64,000 nt of DNA, taken from positions 124,001-188,000 of the forward strand of contig CAJQUW010009247.1 of NCBI GenBank assembly GCA_907163375.1, written 5' to 3'. The notes below the pieces were generated by a model. The model saw only the letters and a list, made by a program, of their open reading frames with translations, did not search any database and had not been told where the DNA came from. Shown here piece after piece: positions 22,430 to 33,345 of the stretch. The translations under genes and the position numbers were made by a program. How positions within the stretch are numbered: position 1 is the stretch's first letter; every line of letters starts with the position of its first letter. The stretch is from Prostheceraeus crozeri. Taxonomy: Eukaryota; Platyhelminthes; Polycladida; Euryleptidae.

Positions 22430-23110
22430 TTCCGTGACTCAAAAGGGCCAAAATCCGAACCGCTGCGCCTCAAAAGGGCCAAAATCCGAACCGTTGCGCC
22501 TCAAAAGAGCCAAAATCCGAACCAATGCGCCTCAAAAGGGCCAAAATCCGAACCACTGCGCCTCAAAAGGGCCAAAATCCGAAACACTGTGCCTCAAGTG
22601 GCCAAAATCCGAACCGCTGCGCCTCAAAAGGGCAAAAATCCGAACCACTGCGCCTCAAATAGGGCCAAAATCCGAGCCGCTGCGCCTCAAATAGGGCCAA
22701 AATCCGAACCACTGCGCCTCAGAAGGGCCAAAATCCTAGCCGCTGCACCTCAAATAAGGCCAAAACCGAACAACTGCGCCTCAAAAGAGCCAAAATCCGA
22801 ACCGCTGCGCCTCAGAAGGGCCAAAATCCGAACAACTGCGCCTCAAATAGGGCCAAAATCAGAACCACTGCGCCTCAAAAGGGCCAAAATCCGAACCACT
22901 GCGCCTCAAATAGGGCCAAAATCCGAACCACTGCGCCTCAAATAGGGCCAAAATCCGAAACACTGCGCCTCAAATAGGGCCAAAATCCGAAACACTGCGC
23001 CTCAAGTGGCCAAAATCCGAACCGCTGCGCCTCAAAAGGGCCAAAATCAGAACCGCTGCGCTTCAAATCGAGCAGAGGGTCAAATCATGAACCGGGTGCG
23101 CCTCAAGTGG
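22430..23110. repeat. 31-33-bp tandem array at the right tip
   Basis: About 21 units of GGGCCAAAATCCGAACC and GCTGCGCCTCAAA, with alternating AAAGGG and AATAGGG linkers. A 180-codon open stretch through it encodes only the repeat (PKSEPLRLKRAKIR) and is not called as a gene. Within a unit type the copies are nearly identical, suggesting recent expansion. Confidence 0.9.
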
Positions 23111-23126
23111 GAAAAATCTAACTGCT

Positions 23127-23132
23127 TTTCTT
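23127..23132. repeat. 6-bp target site duplication, right
   Basis: TTTCTT, identical to 5357-5362. Confidence 0.9.
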
Positions 23133-23136
23133 CACC

Positions 23137-23394
23137 TTAGCTATTTCTGCATGTTTGGCTGCTGATGTTGGACTGATGTAGTGATGACGCGGAGTATGTG
23201 TCTGTACATGTGCATTCCCAAACTAAGCACTTTCCGCTAGCAAAGGGGAAAATCGTCATCTCGTCTTGCCTCTGTCCGTCACCACTATCAAGACCATTAG
23301 GTTCTCTAACAGTGGCAAGTCCACATTTCATCAATGCTACGCGGATTGTCTCCTTGAGAGCGCCTAGGGATTGCAAATGCCCTGTTTTTTGCAA
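23137..23394 (-). pseudogene. Retroelement C-terminal fragment (LINE-like)
   Basis: The minus-strand reading has EPNGLDSGDGQRQDEMTIF followed by FPFASGKCLVWECTCTDTYS. The signature resembles the R-P-D-G-x-T...G-(K/R)-x-LVWD-x-T-x-x-DT block found after the reverse transcriptase in many invertebrate non-LTR elements. Degenerate positions (RQDEM for RPDGM, E for D) and stops just upstream show it is dead. It lies directly against the Polinton insertion site, so the insertion may have split an older copy. The clade is not determined. Confidence 0.5.
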
Positions 23395-24847
23395 CCACCC
23401 GGATCCCGGATCCTATGATCACTATCATGAAACATTAAATAGTCTGGTTCCTGAGATTAAGCATAAATTATGCGTTTCATAATACATAAAAACACACTGA
23501 TGAAGTGATGTTGAAATCATAGGATTTTGCTATCGCCAATTGCAGTTGTCACTCTGGTTCTCACTTGTATTAGCTTTTTTACAAAATATCATTACTAAAT
23601 ATCAATGGATAATTACAAGCATCTAAAATATCGGCAACACAATCTGAGTATATATAATTATGATTCATTTTTAGAAGAGTAACGGAACTACTAAGCAGAG
23701 TAACAGTGACGTGAATAGTCCCGCTAAATTGATGTTTTCTTTTATTTCAGATGTATAAGTTGGATACAACAGAAAAAGTAGAAGGCGTACATGGTTTGAT
23801 AGGGACTCAGCTGAAACGAATGCCGCAAATGATGAAAAAGAAGGAGATTGGATTACAAAACATTTTGAAAGAATTCTCTATCACAAGAAGTGGTTAATTT
23901 TTTCATGTAAACTTTATAGTAGTAGTATGCTCTTCTACTAATAAATTTTCTATGTAAGTATTTGTTTTTCCCATATATGATAACAGGCCTATTAGTGCAA
24001 TAAACGACACGAATTTTAGGCGACATCTGGTGCATATAATTAGTCGTCTTTTACTCGACTGTCTAGACGTTACCGAGACGGCACCTTAACGGTCACTTTT
24101 GAATCAGTTTTAGACCAGACATGAAAGACGTCTATTAGTCGATATTTTGTTTAAGGGGTAAATATCAATGGATAATTACAAGCATCTAAAATATCGGCAA
24201 TACAATCTGAAACTGAGCATAGGGAATCCTTCTTAACACCTTCTTAAGACATGATAAATGTAACTGAATTTCTGAATAATTAAGTTTACGTTTACCATGA
24301 TTGTCAATCAAAAAAAACAATTTCAACAACAATTAACAAGTGTATTTAAAAAAAGGAAAGACTGCAAACTTGCTTTTATTTGTGTTTATTTACCTAATAT
24401 ACGCATATCCAACTATTATAGACTTATTAGTAATTACAACTATTGTCCATTGTAAGTGTAAGGTAGTGGGATCAATATCATGTGTTTGGAGAATCACAAA
24501 GGATCTTCTTTTATGTTATTGGCTTTGAAAGTTATGGATGTCCATTCATTCGTTGGTGTGGATTAGTAAAGCGGGTCTACAACGCTAACATTGCAATTAG
24601 AATGAACGAAGCATGAAAAAGTTACTTCATCTTTTCTGCACATTAATGGATGGTCATTCAATACCGAGCTACAGATATTCCTGGATAAAACATTTCTATT
24701 AAGATTTATATTCGCATTCTTGGCTGCCACTCCCAACTCTAAGTGAGTAACGACAAAAACAAGTTAGAGGTTCTATAACTTTTATAACTTCTATCGTTAA
24801 GTAGGATTTTCCACATCATTAATGACCATCAACATCTCATCATAAAC
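23395..24847. other. Mostly noncoding, with a ~52-bp direct repeat
   Basis: TAAATATCAATGGATAATTA with the following 30 bases (through TATCGGCAACACAATCTGA) occurs at about 23594-23646 and again at about 24156-24208 with one or two differences, 563 bp apart. No other gene-like structure except the exon candidate at 23751. Confidence 0.5.
23751..23897 (+). CDS. Candidate short host exon
   Basis: A good acceptor (TTTTCTTTTATTTCAG) precedes ATGTATAAG. The ATG frame runs 48 codons and is rich in Lys, Glu and Met (QLKRMPQMMKKKEIGLQ). Another frame of the same stretch is equally protein-like (RRRTWFDRDSAETNAANDEK). I cannot choose between them or name a family; it may be a terminal exon or chance. 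Confidence 0.2.
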   Translation: MYKLDTTEKVEGVHGLIGTQLKRMPQMMKKKEIGLQNILKEFSITRSG

Positions 24848-26332
24848 AAGGGTTAACCGGTAAAAACCTGGTAAAAACCACTAGCTTTTGTCACCATTTT
24901 TCTTTTCACCATTGTCACCATTTAAAACTGACAAAAACTGGCTAAAACTATTTTTCCAGCATTACTACTTAAGTTTTTGGATATATACAATATAAGGGAT
25001 CATCGTCACTCCTTACTTTATTGATGAACGTTAGTCGCAATAAGTTCACTTTACTTTTTCATCATTCGATAAACATTTAGGCCTGTATTTTTACAATTCA
25101 AACCTATCAATATCGTATTTCAATCAAGAATATGTTCCAAGTATAGGTGTAAGAATATGAATTATTATAAAAAATATCGTTGTAAAGCTGTTGTGCATTA
25201 TTCTTCTAAGTGTACATGCATTTTGTTGCTTTACGAATTTCATCATTGTAAGATGCATCAGACGTCCATGCTGGAATGAAATCACTTGGCTCTATATAAT
25301 CTATAAATACTTGGCTCATGGTAACTTACCCTCACATATTTAGAGGATAAGGTTATGTTAAATGAATTTAAAACCGAAAGTTAAGTTTTGATTTGAGCTC
25401 AAAACATGGAAATTTCAAGAACTTTAAACAAACTTGAATATCACAATAATGTCAAAATTGTTTGTCGCTCTCAGATTCTATTAACAAGATCAATTTCACA
25501 GCTTACTGGACATGTTCTTTTGTTGAGATTATAACTGAAGCTGTTCAGACATGCACTACACCTCACTTTATCAAGATTGCTGGTGCGAACTATGTTATTT
25601 AATTATTATTTGTTCTTACAAATCATGATTTCCTGCTAGGCTACAGTCACAAGCATTAGTACATACATTTAGTATATTTCTGAAAAAAGTAGAAATGCAT
25701 TCTAAGTGATGTTTGCACATTGCTTGATTTGAGAGGTGAGATTTTCCGGTACAGAGACTTTTTGGTAGAGTGTTTTCTCTGCGTTCATGAGACCTGGGTT
25801 CAAATCTAGATCTGATGAAACCTAAGAAACTATTAGAATACACTCTACATTCTTGCTGAACACTCAACACAAAAGAATGATAGTGGGACTATTGAAGCTC
25901 GTCCACATGAAGAAACAAGAAAGTGGTTTGCTTAATTTAGTTCTATGTATAAACCAGTTATATTCATATATTTATTTTCATTGTTTCATTCATTTGATGA
26001 TAATTCTGCGAGTATCTAACAACTTCTGTTGCACGAACCAAAGAGCCAAAATGGTGCTGAAGTCTACATTTGTTCTTAAATCACAAGAAAAGGGCAGAGC
26101 AATCGTAAAGAAAGACAACATCGTTTGTCGTTCGTTACAAAAACATATCATGTGGTTCTATCACAGAATGAATGTCATGTTTTGGAAGATAAGAGTTGCA
26201 AACTGCAAACCAGCATGCACCGTAATACTTAAACCCCAACTAACTGTCGTTTTTCTGGTGAATAAAATAGACTGATTTTCGGAATACCACTTAGTGGTAA
26301 AAACCAGTTTTAGCCGGCAAAAGCCAACCCTG
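24848..26332. mobile_element. hAT-like non-autonomous transposon (1.5 kb)
   Basis: Left end AAGGGTTAACCGGTAAAAAC. The right end, inverted, is CAGGGTTGGCTTTTGCCGGC. TCATAAAC is duplicated at 24840-24847 and 26333-26340. Subterminal GGTAAAAACC words are repeated at both ends. The open frame at 25853-26275 (140 codons) resembles no transposase. A tRNA-like stretch lies inside it. Confidence 0.75.
25752..25815 (+). repeat. tRNA-like stretch, probable SINE remnant
   Basis: TTGGTAGAGTGTT (A-box-like, 25762) and GGGTTCAAATC (B-box-like, 25796-25806) are spaced as in a pol III tRNA promoter. The cloverleaf is poor, so a tRNA-derived SINE piece is likelier than a tRNA gene. Confidence 0.45.
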
Positions 26333-26411
26333 TCATAAACGCTCTTCGCTGTATTCATTGCTTACCTTTGATTTCTACCTGAATATCTAAGGTTTCTGGA
26401 GGATATCATGA

Positions 26412-27530
26412 CTATGTGGAAAATATCCACTTTATATACAGCTTTGAACATCCGGTTAACAAGTGTGATGAAGCTTCATCTGAATGCTTGCACACTCTGC
26501 ATTTCACATCATGACTTGTCTTCTGAATGTAAGTTGTGTGTGCCCATGTGCGCAAAGCTTGATCTTGGGCAGCTGTCAGAAGTGCTTCAGTATCAGCCTT
26601 TTCAACCAACTATAGAATGCCTTCAAGGTTGTTACCTCCTCCATCTGTCGTGTGTATTGGTCATGTAATGGTTTTCCTTTCATTTGAGTTGTCGATTATC
26701 TGTTTCCTCCTTTTTCCAGTCATTGTGGCTCCGGGAATGTTGCTGATAAAGACCTCCTTGTTTTACCACTGTCAGCAGTGGATCCTCGTTGTTGTTATGA
26801 ATGTAATCAGTAAGGCTCCTGTCCTTACTTTCGATGGTCTCAGCGATATCCTTGAGTCCTCTGCCACCCTGGCCTCGGGGAGGATGCAGACAATCAACAT
26901 TGGACATCGAATGGACACCTCCGTACATGTTAAGGATCTTCCTGGTTTTTCGGTTCAGTTCGTCTAGCTCTTGAACTGTCCACTTCACGATAGCTGATTA
27001 TTGGCACTGCCCATGTGTTGATAGCTTCTATCATATTCTTTGCGTAGAGCTTTGATTTAATGACTTGCTTGACTCGCTTCTTACATTCTTTTATCATTTT
27101 CCGCTTGCATTGGTGTCATCATTAACTCGGTGTTGTGGTATTTCGAGATATTTGTACCCATCTTCGTTAACATCAGGGATAATTTTGCCATCTATCTTGA
27201 GGCCTTGCGTTGTTTTGACCTTTCCTCTTTATATCATCAACCTCGCACATTTTTCCATTCCAAACTTAAATTTTATGTAACAACTGGATATTTTTATTGT
27301 ATGAATGAGGGCATCTGTGTCATCCTCTCTCTTGCTGTATAATTTCGGATCATCCATGTATAGTAGGTGGTTGATCTTCTCGCCAATGCGGAGTGCGTTT
27401 CCTTTTTTGCCTCGTGTGGAACTTCGCTTAGAGGATTCATAGCTAAGCAGAAGATTAGCGGCGATAGGGAATCATCTTCGAGGATACCGCGCTTGATGTC
27501 TGCTACACAAGACATTTTTCTTTTTGGCAA
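26412..27530 (-). pseudogene. LINE reverse transcriptase, decayed 1.1-kb fragment
   Basis: Reading on the minus strand from 27530 down: IKRGILEDDSLSPLIFCLAM (the RT box usually written RGIFQGDSLSPLLFC), then in a shifted frame LLYMDDPKLYSKREDDTDAL near 27300-27370 (YMDD catalytic box), then a palm/thumb segment with VNEDGYKYL (about 27160), then TRKILNMYGGVHS and PRGQGGRGLKDIAE (26760-26970), and finally CRVCKHSDEASSHLLTGC (26440-26500), a CCHC-type motif. Order and spacing fit one element of the type found in many cnidarians and molluscs. At least one frameshift lies between the first box and the YMDD, and several stops lie in 27050-27290. Confidence 0.8.
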
Positions 27531-28045
27531 TTATTATTAGTATTATTTAGTAAATTTCAACTCGAAAAGCTTCAGTACGTAGCCAATTTCTTGCATGCGA
27601 GCAAAGATGACAAATATAAGTCCAAAAATTCGACAGGAATCTTTATATGTTCGATTGAAATTTGATCATGATATTACCGAGGTCCATCGTCTACCAAAAG
27701 ACTGATTTTGTCAATTCTACTTTTTATTTAGTCGCTTTGTACTTGATCTTGTTTTCATTCTACAGTGCAGATTAGCGGATCGAGATTCGCAGCATAATGA
27801 TTTCCGTCAGAAATTCGTCGTCGAAGACAAGTAAACCACTTCTAAGTTGTCAGAAGAATTTTGACCAATAAGCCATTTCAATCACGTGTACATAATTCAA
27901 GCCACAATAAATTGACAACCGAACACAGCATACATTCGTTCCGTAATAGTGCAACAAGCATATGCAGGTTGTCTGTCGATGCAGAATGAGTGATTGCTTG
28001 CTTTTTTGCTCTAATTTTTGTTCTCTTTGTTCTCTGGTTGTCGTC
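27531..28045. other. No gene recognised
   Basis: AT-rich stretch between the LINE fragment and a partial foldback copy. Nothing supportable. Confidence 0.4.
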
Positions 28046-28262
28046 TTAGAATGAGCTTCAGCAGGGAACGAGACCGAAAGCGAGACTTTCATAAAATGAT
28101 GCACACCTTCTGGCTACCTCGAATCTGCACGTCTGCCAAATTCTATCCGGTTCATCTCCTTGCTAAACATGTATTGGAAACATATGTAAATACAATGGGA
28201 AGTGGATTGAATGAAGTATTTGGTAAAAAATTAGATTTTCTATTGACTATCCCGGATAAAGT
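28046..28262. repeat. Foldback family, partial copy
   Basis: CAGCAGGGAACGAGACCG, GACTTTCATAAAATGATG and CGAATCTGCACGTCTG match one arm of the foldback elements at 30716-31376 and 38807-39525. Only one arm is present. Confidence 0.7.
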
Positions 28263-29020
28263 TGAGTGAATAATGTCAATCCCTCATTTCATCAATACGT
28301 AGGGTACATGTTTAATGCACATTGCCGAGGAATATTGAGATATTTATCAAAGTTGAGTTTTTATTTGTGTCATGTTTTAACATAGATTAGTAGGGAATAG
28401 CACAGAATCTACAGGGGCAGCGGATTGTGACAATATTGCGACGCATCGCATATTTCCTCTGCAGGGACGCGAATATAAGAGACATTGCAAGAATTGCGCA
28501 GCAACTACTCAAAGTGAGACAAAATTGCGCCGCATTGCATCTTCCTGCATAGGATAGGCCGGCCTTGTCATTGTCAGGAATCAAGTTGCGCGGATTGTGC
28601 GATTCTGCGCCGCTGCGGTACAATCAGCGCAACGAAATTAACATAAGAGGCATCATGGTCGTGATGCACAGCGGACTCAGTGTTGCTACTGTCCGCAGCC
28701 TTACTCACAGAAACATGTCATTGATTAATAAATTTTGTCTTAACTGCATTTGAAATAATGATGTGACAGAAAAGTATTATCGACAAAACTTGACCTCAAT
28801 AATCCGAATTTCTCGAATCAGAAGAAATTGTGGCGATCGGAACATTTTGTAGAAATTCGCTGTAAACCACAAGCGAGAAAAGACATTTTCCAATCCGAAC
28901 AATAAGTTAATATCGATTTGATTTGTTTGTAATTGTATTAAACCGACGAACATCTAAATTCAATTTCTTAAAATAATCAGCACCCCAAGAGACGGATCGT
29001 TCGACGATACTTCAATATAA
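28263..29020. other. No gene recognised; GC-richer stretch
   Basis: 28390-28640 is richer in GCG words (TTGCGCAGC, GCGCCGCATTGC) with weak inverted symmetry between its ends. At 28797-28895 there is a diverged match to 35665-35765 (CGATCGGAACATTTTG versus TGATCGGAGCATTTTG), an unnamed dispersed repeat. Confidence 0.35.
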
Positions 29021-29493
29021 TTTTTTATGAAAATAGACAACACCTTTTCAAATCAATATAATCATTAAAACTTCAACCTGTTTCGATTGGAGGACAGTAA
29101 GATGGGCAACTGGTCACAATCTTCGTCAGAAATTAAGTTCAAAAGGGCATATGTACATAAGTACATATTACATATTAACATAAGAAAATTTGAAATTTGG
29201 GCTGTCATATATCATTGAAGATTAAGTTATAGTGTAAGTAATGGATAAGTCATATACAAAATCACTCATGGAATTAGGACATAGTGATAGGAAATTTGGG
29301 TTGAACAATGGAAGATCGTTGTAAAACATACCGCATGAAATATATATGCAGTTAATAATGTTAATATGTACATATACCCTTTTCAACTTAATTCCTGACG
29401 CAAATTGTGACCGGTAGCCCATCTGATTGTCCTCCAGGTTGAAGTTTTAATAAATATATTTACTAGAAAAGGCGTTGTTTATTTTCATAAAAA
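29021..29493. repeat. Inverted-repeat element, ~150-bp arms
   Basis: Outer ends TTTTTATGAAAATAGACAAC and the inverted TTTTTATGAAAATAAACAAC. Similarity continues through CTTCAACCTG, GGAGGACA, GATGGGC, GGTCACAAT and AATTAAGTT on each side. The element is non-coding and its family unknown. ACGAACATYTAAATTCAA words lie outside on both sides in direct orientation. Confidence 0.6.
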
Positions 29494-29511
29494 CGAACAT
29501 TTAAATTCAAA

Positions 29512-29637
29512 CATTTTCTTTAAGTTGATGTTGGGAAACCAAGTAGACAAGATGGTAATAATTTTTTTAATTTTTTTAAAAAAAGAATTATTACCATCTT
29601 GCCTACTTGGTTTCCCAACATCAACTTAAAGAAAATG
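29512..29637. repeat. Near-perfect hairpin, 52-bp arms
   Basis: Arms 29512-29563 and 29586-29637 match at 51 of 52 positions (outer end CATTTTCTTTAAGTTGATG), with a 22-nt A/T loop. This is a miniature palindrome with no coding capacity. Confidence 0.9.
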
Positions 29638-30713
29638 ATTCACCAAGGTCTTTTCAACACTTTAATTCAAACAGTCTAATTCTGTAGACTCAATGAAGGC
29701 AAAAGTTGTCGTGAACATGGCTGGTGCAACTACGTCTATAAGAAGTCCATCCGAATTCAAATTACAAATTGACAGGGTCATTGTCAAGCATGGAAGAGAA
29801 ATGATTCAATTAATCAATGCCATCCTTATGAGAGGCTATTTTAGGCAAGCTATTTCGTAACATGATATCATGCTCAAATTCCTTTCTCTGAAAGTAATCT
29901 ATCAGCAGTTACAATCAGTTGGAATGCTTACGCAAGTCATTTATATGAAGTCTATACTTGGTCTACTGTTTACCTATCATATCACCTTCAATAAACGAAA
30001 ACCGTGAATACAATGTAGGAAATAATTGTGCATGCAGGACAATGCTAACTTCCAGAAACGTATGTGTGGAGAATGCATACACATAAGCTCATAATAAATA
30101 TACATAACACATAAGCTCACTCGTAACTTTCCTCAATTCGACATCTGTCTTTTTCAAGTATGATTTGCCTGTGCCGAGGCCAATAAACACGTGCATTAAT
30201 TGATCTTTATTATCGAGAAATCCAGACCCTCCGCTAATTTTGTGAATGAAAAGCAGCACGAGCTGCCGAGGCCCTTCGTTCATTCTTATCAAGGCAATAC
30301 ATGAAATGCAGATACGGTCAGTGTCGAATCACGTAAAACTGAATCGTTCTCAACATCGGACAAAGATTGGTGCACAAGAGTGGCATCTGCATTTAATGGT
30401 GAGATGATAAAGAACAATAAGAAATATAGTTAGTTAAAAGGTCAATAAATGCACAATACAATACATGCGTATAAATGAAGAACAATAAAAAGAAATTAAG
30501 CTATCAAGGAAGATGAAAGTTCCCAACATACTTTTTTTGAATACAAAGATTAGGCTTAAATCTTAATATACAAATGGATTCCAAGATACATAAAAGAGAA
30601 GAATCATCACATATGTACACCATTGAAAAGTTGGAAGAAACAGCTCTTGAACTTGTAAATGTCGTGTTACGGCACTATCTGGGATTCGCGTCGATCGAGG
30701 AGGGCACCTGCCA
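29638..30713. other. No gene recognised
   Basis: Low-complexity AT sequence. The minus strand just left of the foldback (about 30574-30713) has a reading SAVTRHL that resembles the end of Penelope endonuclease domains and may be the continuation of the fragment at 34706-35036 before later insertions split it. This is tentative. Confidence 0.3.
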
Positions 30714-30715
30714 TA

Positions 30716-31376
30716 GTCCGGCAGTTAGAGCGAGTTTCTGCAGGGAACGAGGCCGAAAATTAGACTTTCACAGAATGATGTACGAATATATCCCATGCCT
30801 ACTACGAATCTGCACGTCTGACAAGCTCTAGTGAGTTCCTCTTCTTGTCAGACACGATTAAATAAAAACACATGTTAATCCAATGGGAAGCAGATTAAAG
30901 TTTTTGGTTAAAATGAATTTTTTTGTTTTCTCTTATCAACCAGAAAGTATTAAGTCTAGAGTCATAATTTTTGATATGGAATGTCTTCAGGTCATTTCAC
31001 ATGTGATATTATCATGCGTCTGAGCGACAATGTATGCGAGAATGTGGTTGAATGTGGATAAAGTTGCTCAAAATTCCTGTGTTTGCCGACATTGAGATGC
31101 TTGCCAAATCTAAATGTGTTCAGCTTTATATTAAGGGTCACATGAGCATGAAATGAAATGACCTGAAGACATTCCATGCGAAAATCATGACTCTGGGCTT
31201 AGTACTTTTTGTTCAATCAGAGGAAACATAGAAAAATCCATTTTAATCAAAATTTGCAATCTGCGTCCCATTGGATTTACATGTGATTTTCCTTGATTCT
31301 GTCTGACAAGAAGAGGAACTTAAAAAGCCTCATTTTTGGCCTCGCTCCCTGCAGAAACTCGTTCTGGCTGCCGGAC
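30716..31376. mobile_element. Foldback transposon, full copy with TA flanks
   Basis: Arms of about 250 bp start GTCCGGCAGTTAGAGCGAG on the left and, inverted, GTCCGGCAGCCAGAACGAG on the right, flanked by TA on both sides (30714-30715, 31377-31378). An inner perfect 20-bp stem (GAATGTCTTCAGGTCATTTC and its inverse) sits around 30976 and 31155. TA flanks suggest a Tc1/mariner-type target, but no transposase is present. Confidence 0.75.
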
Positions 31377-31880
31377 TACTAGGGGCCAATTCACCGATCG
31401 TATAACAAGTGTTATGACAAGTAATGAGTAACTAGTGTTTATATGATAAGTAACCAGTAACGCGGTTCACCGACATAACGGTTCTTGACTTGTTATAGCT
31501 CTTGCTGAATCTGACACTCATTACGGCGGCTGTGATTGGCTGAATCAGCAGTAAATTATCGAAAAGTGAAAGAAACTAAAATAATTGCAGAACTACTAAC
31601 CGTTATACAAATATTTGTGTATACCAAGGTGATATAGCATGTATATTTTTATATTATTGGTGTGAATTATCATAACGGAACGCACTTTGCATAAAATAAT
31701 CGATTTTCAGATGAAAAGTCATAACTGAATCGGCGCTGGGTACGACGCTGTGTCGTTGACCAAACCCGTTCTAATTGGTTGTTGCAGCAGCAGCTGTTTG
31801 GAACTTATAGTTCTGTCTCTTATCATTGTTATCGTTCTAGAACTAATAAATAAATTGTCTATAACTCTACATTCTTTAAA

Positions 31881-32956
31881 ATGGGTCCCAAATTTGAGAA
31901 GTCCGGCAAGATCCTCCTCCTTAGGAGAGTACTCGAAAATAAAAGATTGCTCTTCGGGAAGTTTGATGCATCAAAGGGGGTGACTAAGGAGAGTAGAAGA
32001 GAAGTATGGAGCGTCATACACAGAGAACTGTCGTCTTTGGGATATCTTGTCGGCCAAAATGGAGATTATGTTCGCGATACGACATTTGCGAACATAAGAA
32101 AAAGAACTACAGTAAGTGTCACTATAGCTTCTGGCAAGTGGCTTGATTGATATTATATTTTAATAAATTGTAACCTTATTTCTAGGAAAAGAGAATCAAA
32201 AGAGAAACCTCAGGAGATAGTTCTGTACAATACGACGAAGTGGACAATTTAATACTGGACATAATTGGACGCGGATCACCCGCCATCCTGGGCTTGGGAG
32301 TAGATGAACCTGATGTGGAATGTAAGGAGCCGGAATCCACAAGTAAGTATATTCATATTCAAACTCGTGTGAAAATATGGTTGTTTTTCTACAATTTGAA
32401 ATTTTGGAACCTCCTCTCCTTCCACAAAATTTCTGTTTACCTAAGTCTGAGAATCTCGTGAAACTTTGTTCACATCCATCTTAAGATTCAGCTACGGTAT
32501 TTTGCTTTATGTATTGATACAAACATGTACAAATCAACCTTACCTGTATAAAAAGAAATCTCACTAAATTTTACTCAATTTGTAGATATTCTCGACCGCA
32601 TGAAAACGTGTAAAACGATACCTGACAAAGATGGTTGTGGTAAGGAATATCTGTCGAGTGGATCATCAGTCACAGAACCTATTTCATCGCCTGTTCCCAG
32701 AAGAAAGAAGACACCAGCGAAATTAGTCCTTACTCGAAGAGGAAAGAAGGTCGAAGATACATCTTCTAAAAACACGATGACACGTTCCTACATGAACGAG
32801 TCGAAAAAGTCAGATAAACTTAAACATCTCCAAATTGAAGGACAAAAATTAAAGAATGAATACTATAGACTGAAAATAAAGTTCTTGAAAAGGAAACTAA
32901 ATATCCATGAACCTTCAGAATCAGATATTACTGATTCATCTTCTGATAAATTGTGA
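31881..32956 (+). CDS. Harbinger Myb/SANT-like accessory protein
   Basis: Three exons: 31881-32111 (donor GTAAGT), 32186-32342 (acceptor TTATTTCTAG, donor GTAAGT) and 32586-32956 (acceptor TTTGTAG). Their lengths of 231, 157 and 371 nt sum to 759, giving 252 residues plus stop. Residues 1-77 (KRLLFGKFDASKGVTKESRR, EVWSVIHRELSSLG) are a Trp-containing Myb/SANT or MADF-like helical domain. The middle is acidic. The tail is a basic segment (TPAKLVLTRRGKKVE) and a Lys/Glu-rich coiled-coil-like helix (KLKHLQIEGQKLKNEYYRLK). In Harbinger elements this protein binds the transposase and brings it to the nucleus and the TIRs. The start ATG is the first in an upstream-stop-limited frame. Confidence 0.8.
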
Positions 32957-33345
32957 TTTTTGTTTTAGTGATTATTATGCAATAATTTAATAGTGAATCG
33001 ATGCGGTTTGTTTTTGCTTTATTTATCTTAATTTACATCATTGTATAATAATTTCGCATAAGTATATTTAGGGTCGTCTTTCATTGAATGCTATAATAAC
33101 GTTTTAAAACCAAACATCAATCATGAAATACAATAAATCACTCCCACCTGCAGTTCCTTTAAAAAGCTGAGACTGGCGCATTTTCGATTGCTACTTTATT
33201 AAGTATTAAAGTATTAAGTAAAACATGCCACTATACATGTATAACTACAGGTATTGCTATCAACCTATTTTTATTAAAATGAAGCAGAAATTTTCTTCCA
33301 ATAGCATTCTATTCATAAAAGATCTAAAATAAGAAAGTTTTTGGT

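Larger units (their letters stand above)
5363..23126. mobile_element. Polinton/Maverick-like element with giant inverted repeats (fossil)
   Basis: A 17,764-bp element. Its termini are AGTAGTTAGATTTTT on the left and the inverted AGCAGTTAGATTTTT on the right, so both ends start with AG as in known Polintons, and it is flanked by the perfect 6-bp duplication TTTCTT. The TIRs are about 4.15 kb and 3.92 kb; published Polinton repeats are usually a few hundred bases to about 1 kb. The ~9.7-kb unique centre holds a protein-primed family B DNA polymerase region, short spliced exons before it, and a few small minus-strand frames. No retroviral-type integrase, FtsK/HerA-like ATPase, adenain-type protease or capsid gene is recognisable. 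The near identity of the arms and the intact duplication argue for a geologically recent insertion. The polymerase region is broken, with roughly four interruptions. The Polinton assignment rests on termini, duplication and polymerase; the lack of an integrase leaves open a separate lineage mobilised in trans. Confidence 0.85.
19209..23126. repeat. Right terminal inverted repeat (~3.9 kb)
   Basis: Inverted copy of 5363-9510. It has about three ~322-bp units (left about five), about 21 of the 31-33-bp units (left about 12), and a 212-bp MITE missing from the left arm. Outside the arrays the arms are almost identical; the 115-codon stretch at 19833-20180 differs from its left counterpart by one residue. 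Confidence 0.9.

Noticed and set aside
22403-22945. 180-codon open frame near the right tip
   Set aside because: It encodes only the translation of the 31-33-bp tandem array, and similar frames exist on the mirrored left array. Periodic DNA without stops explains it.
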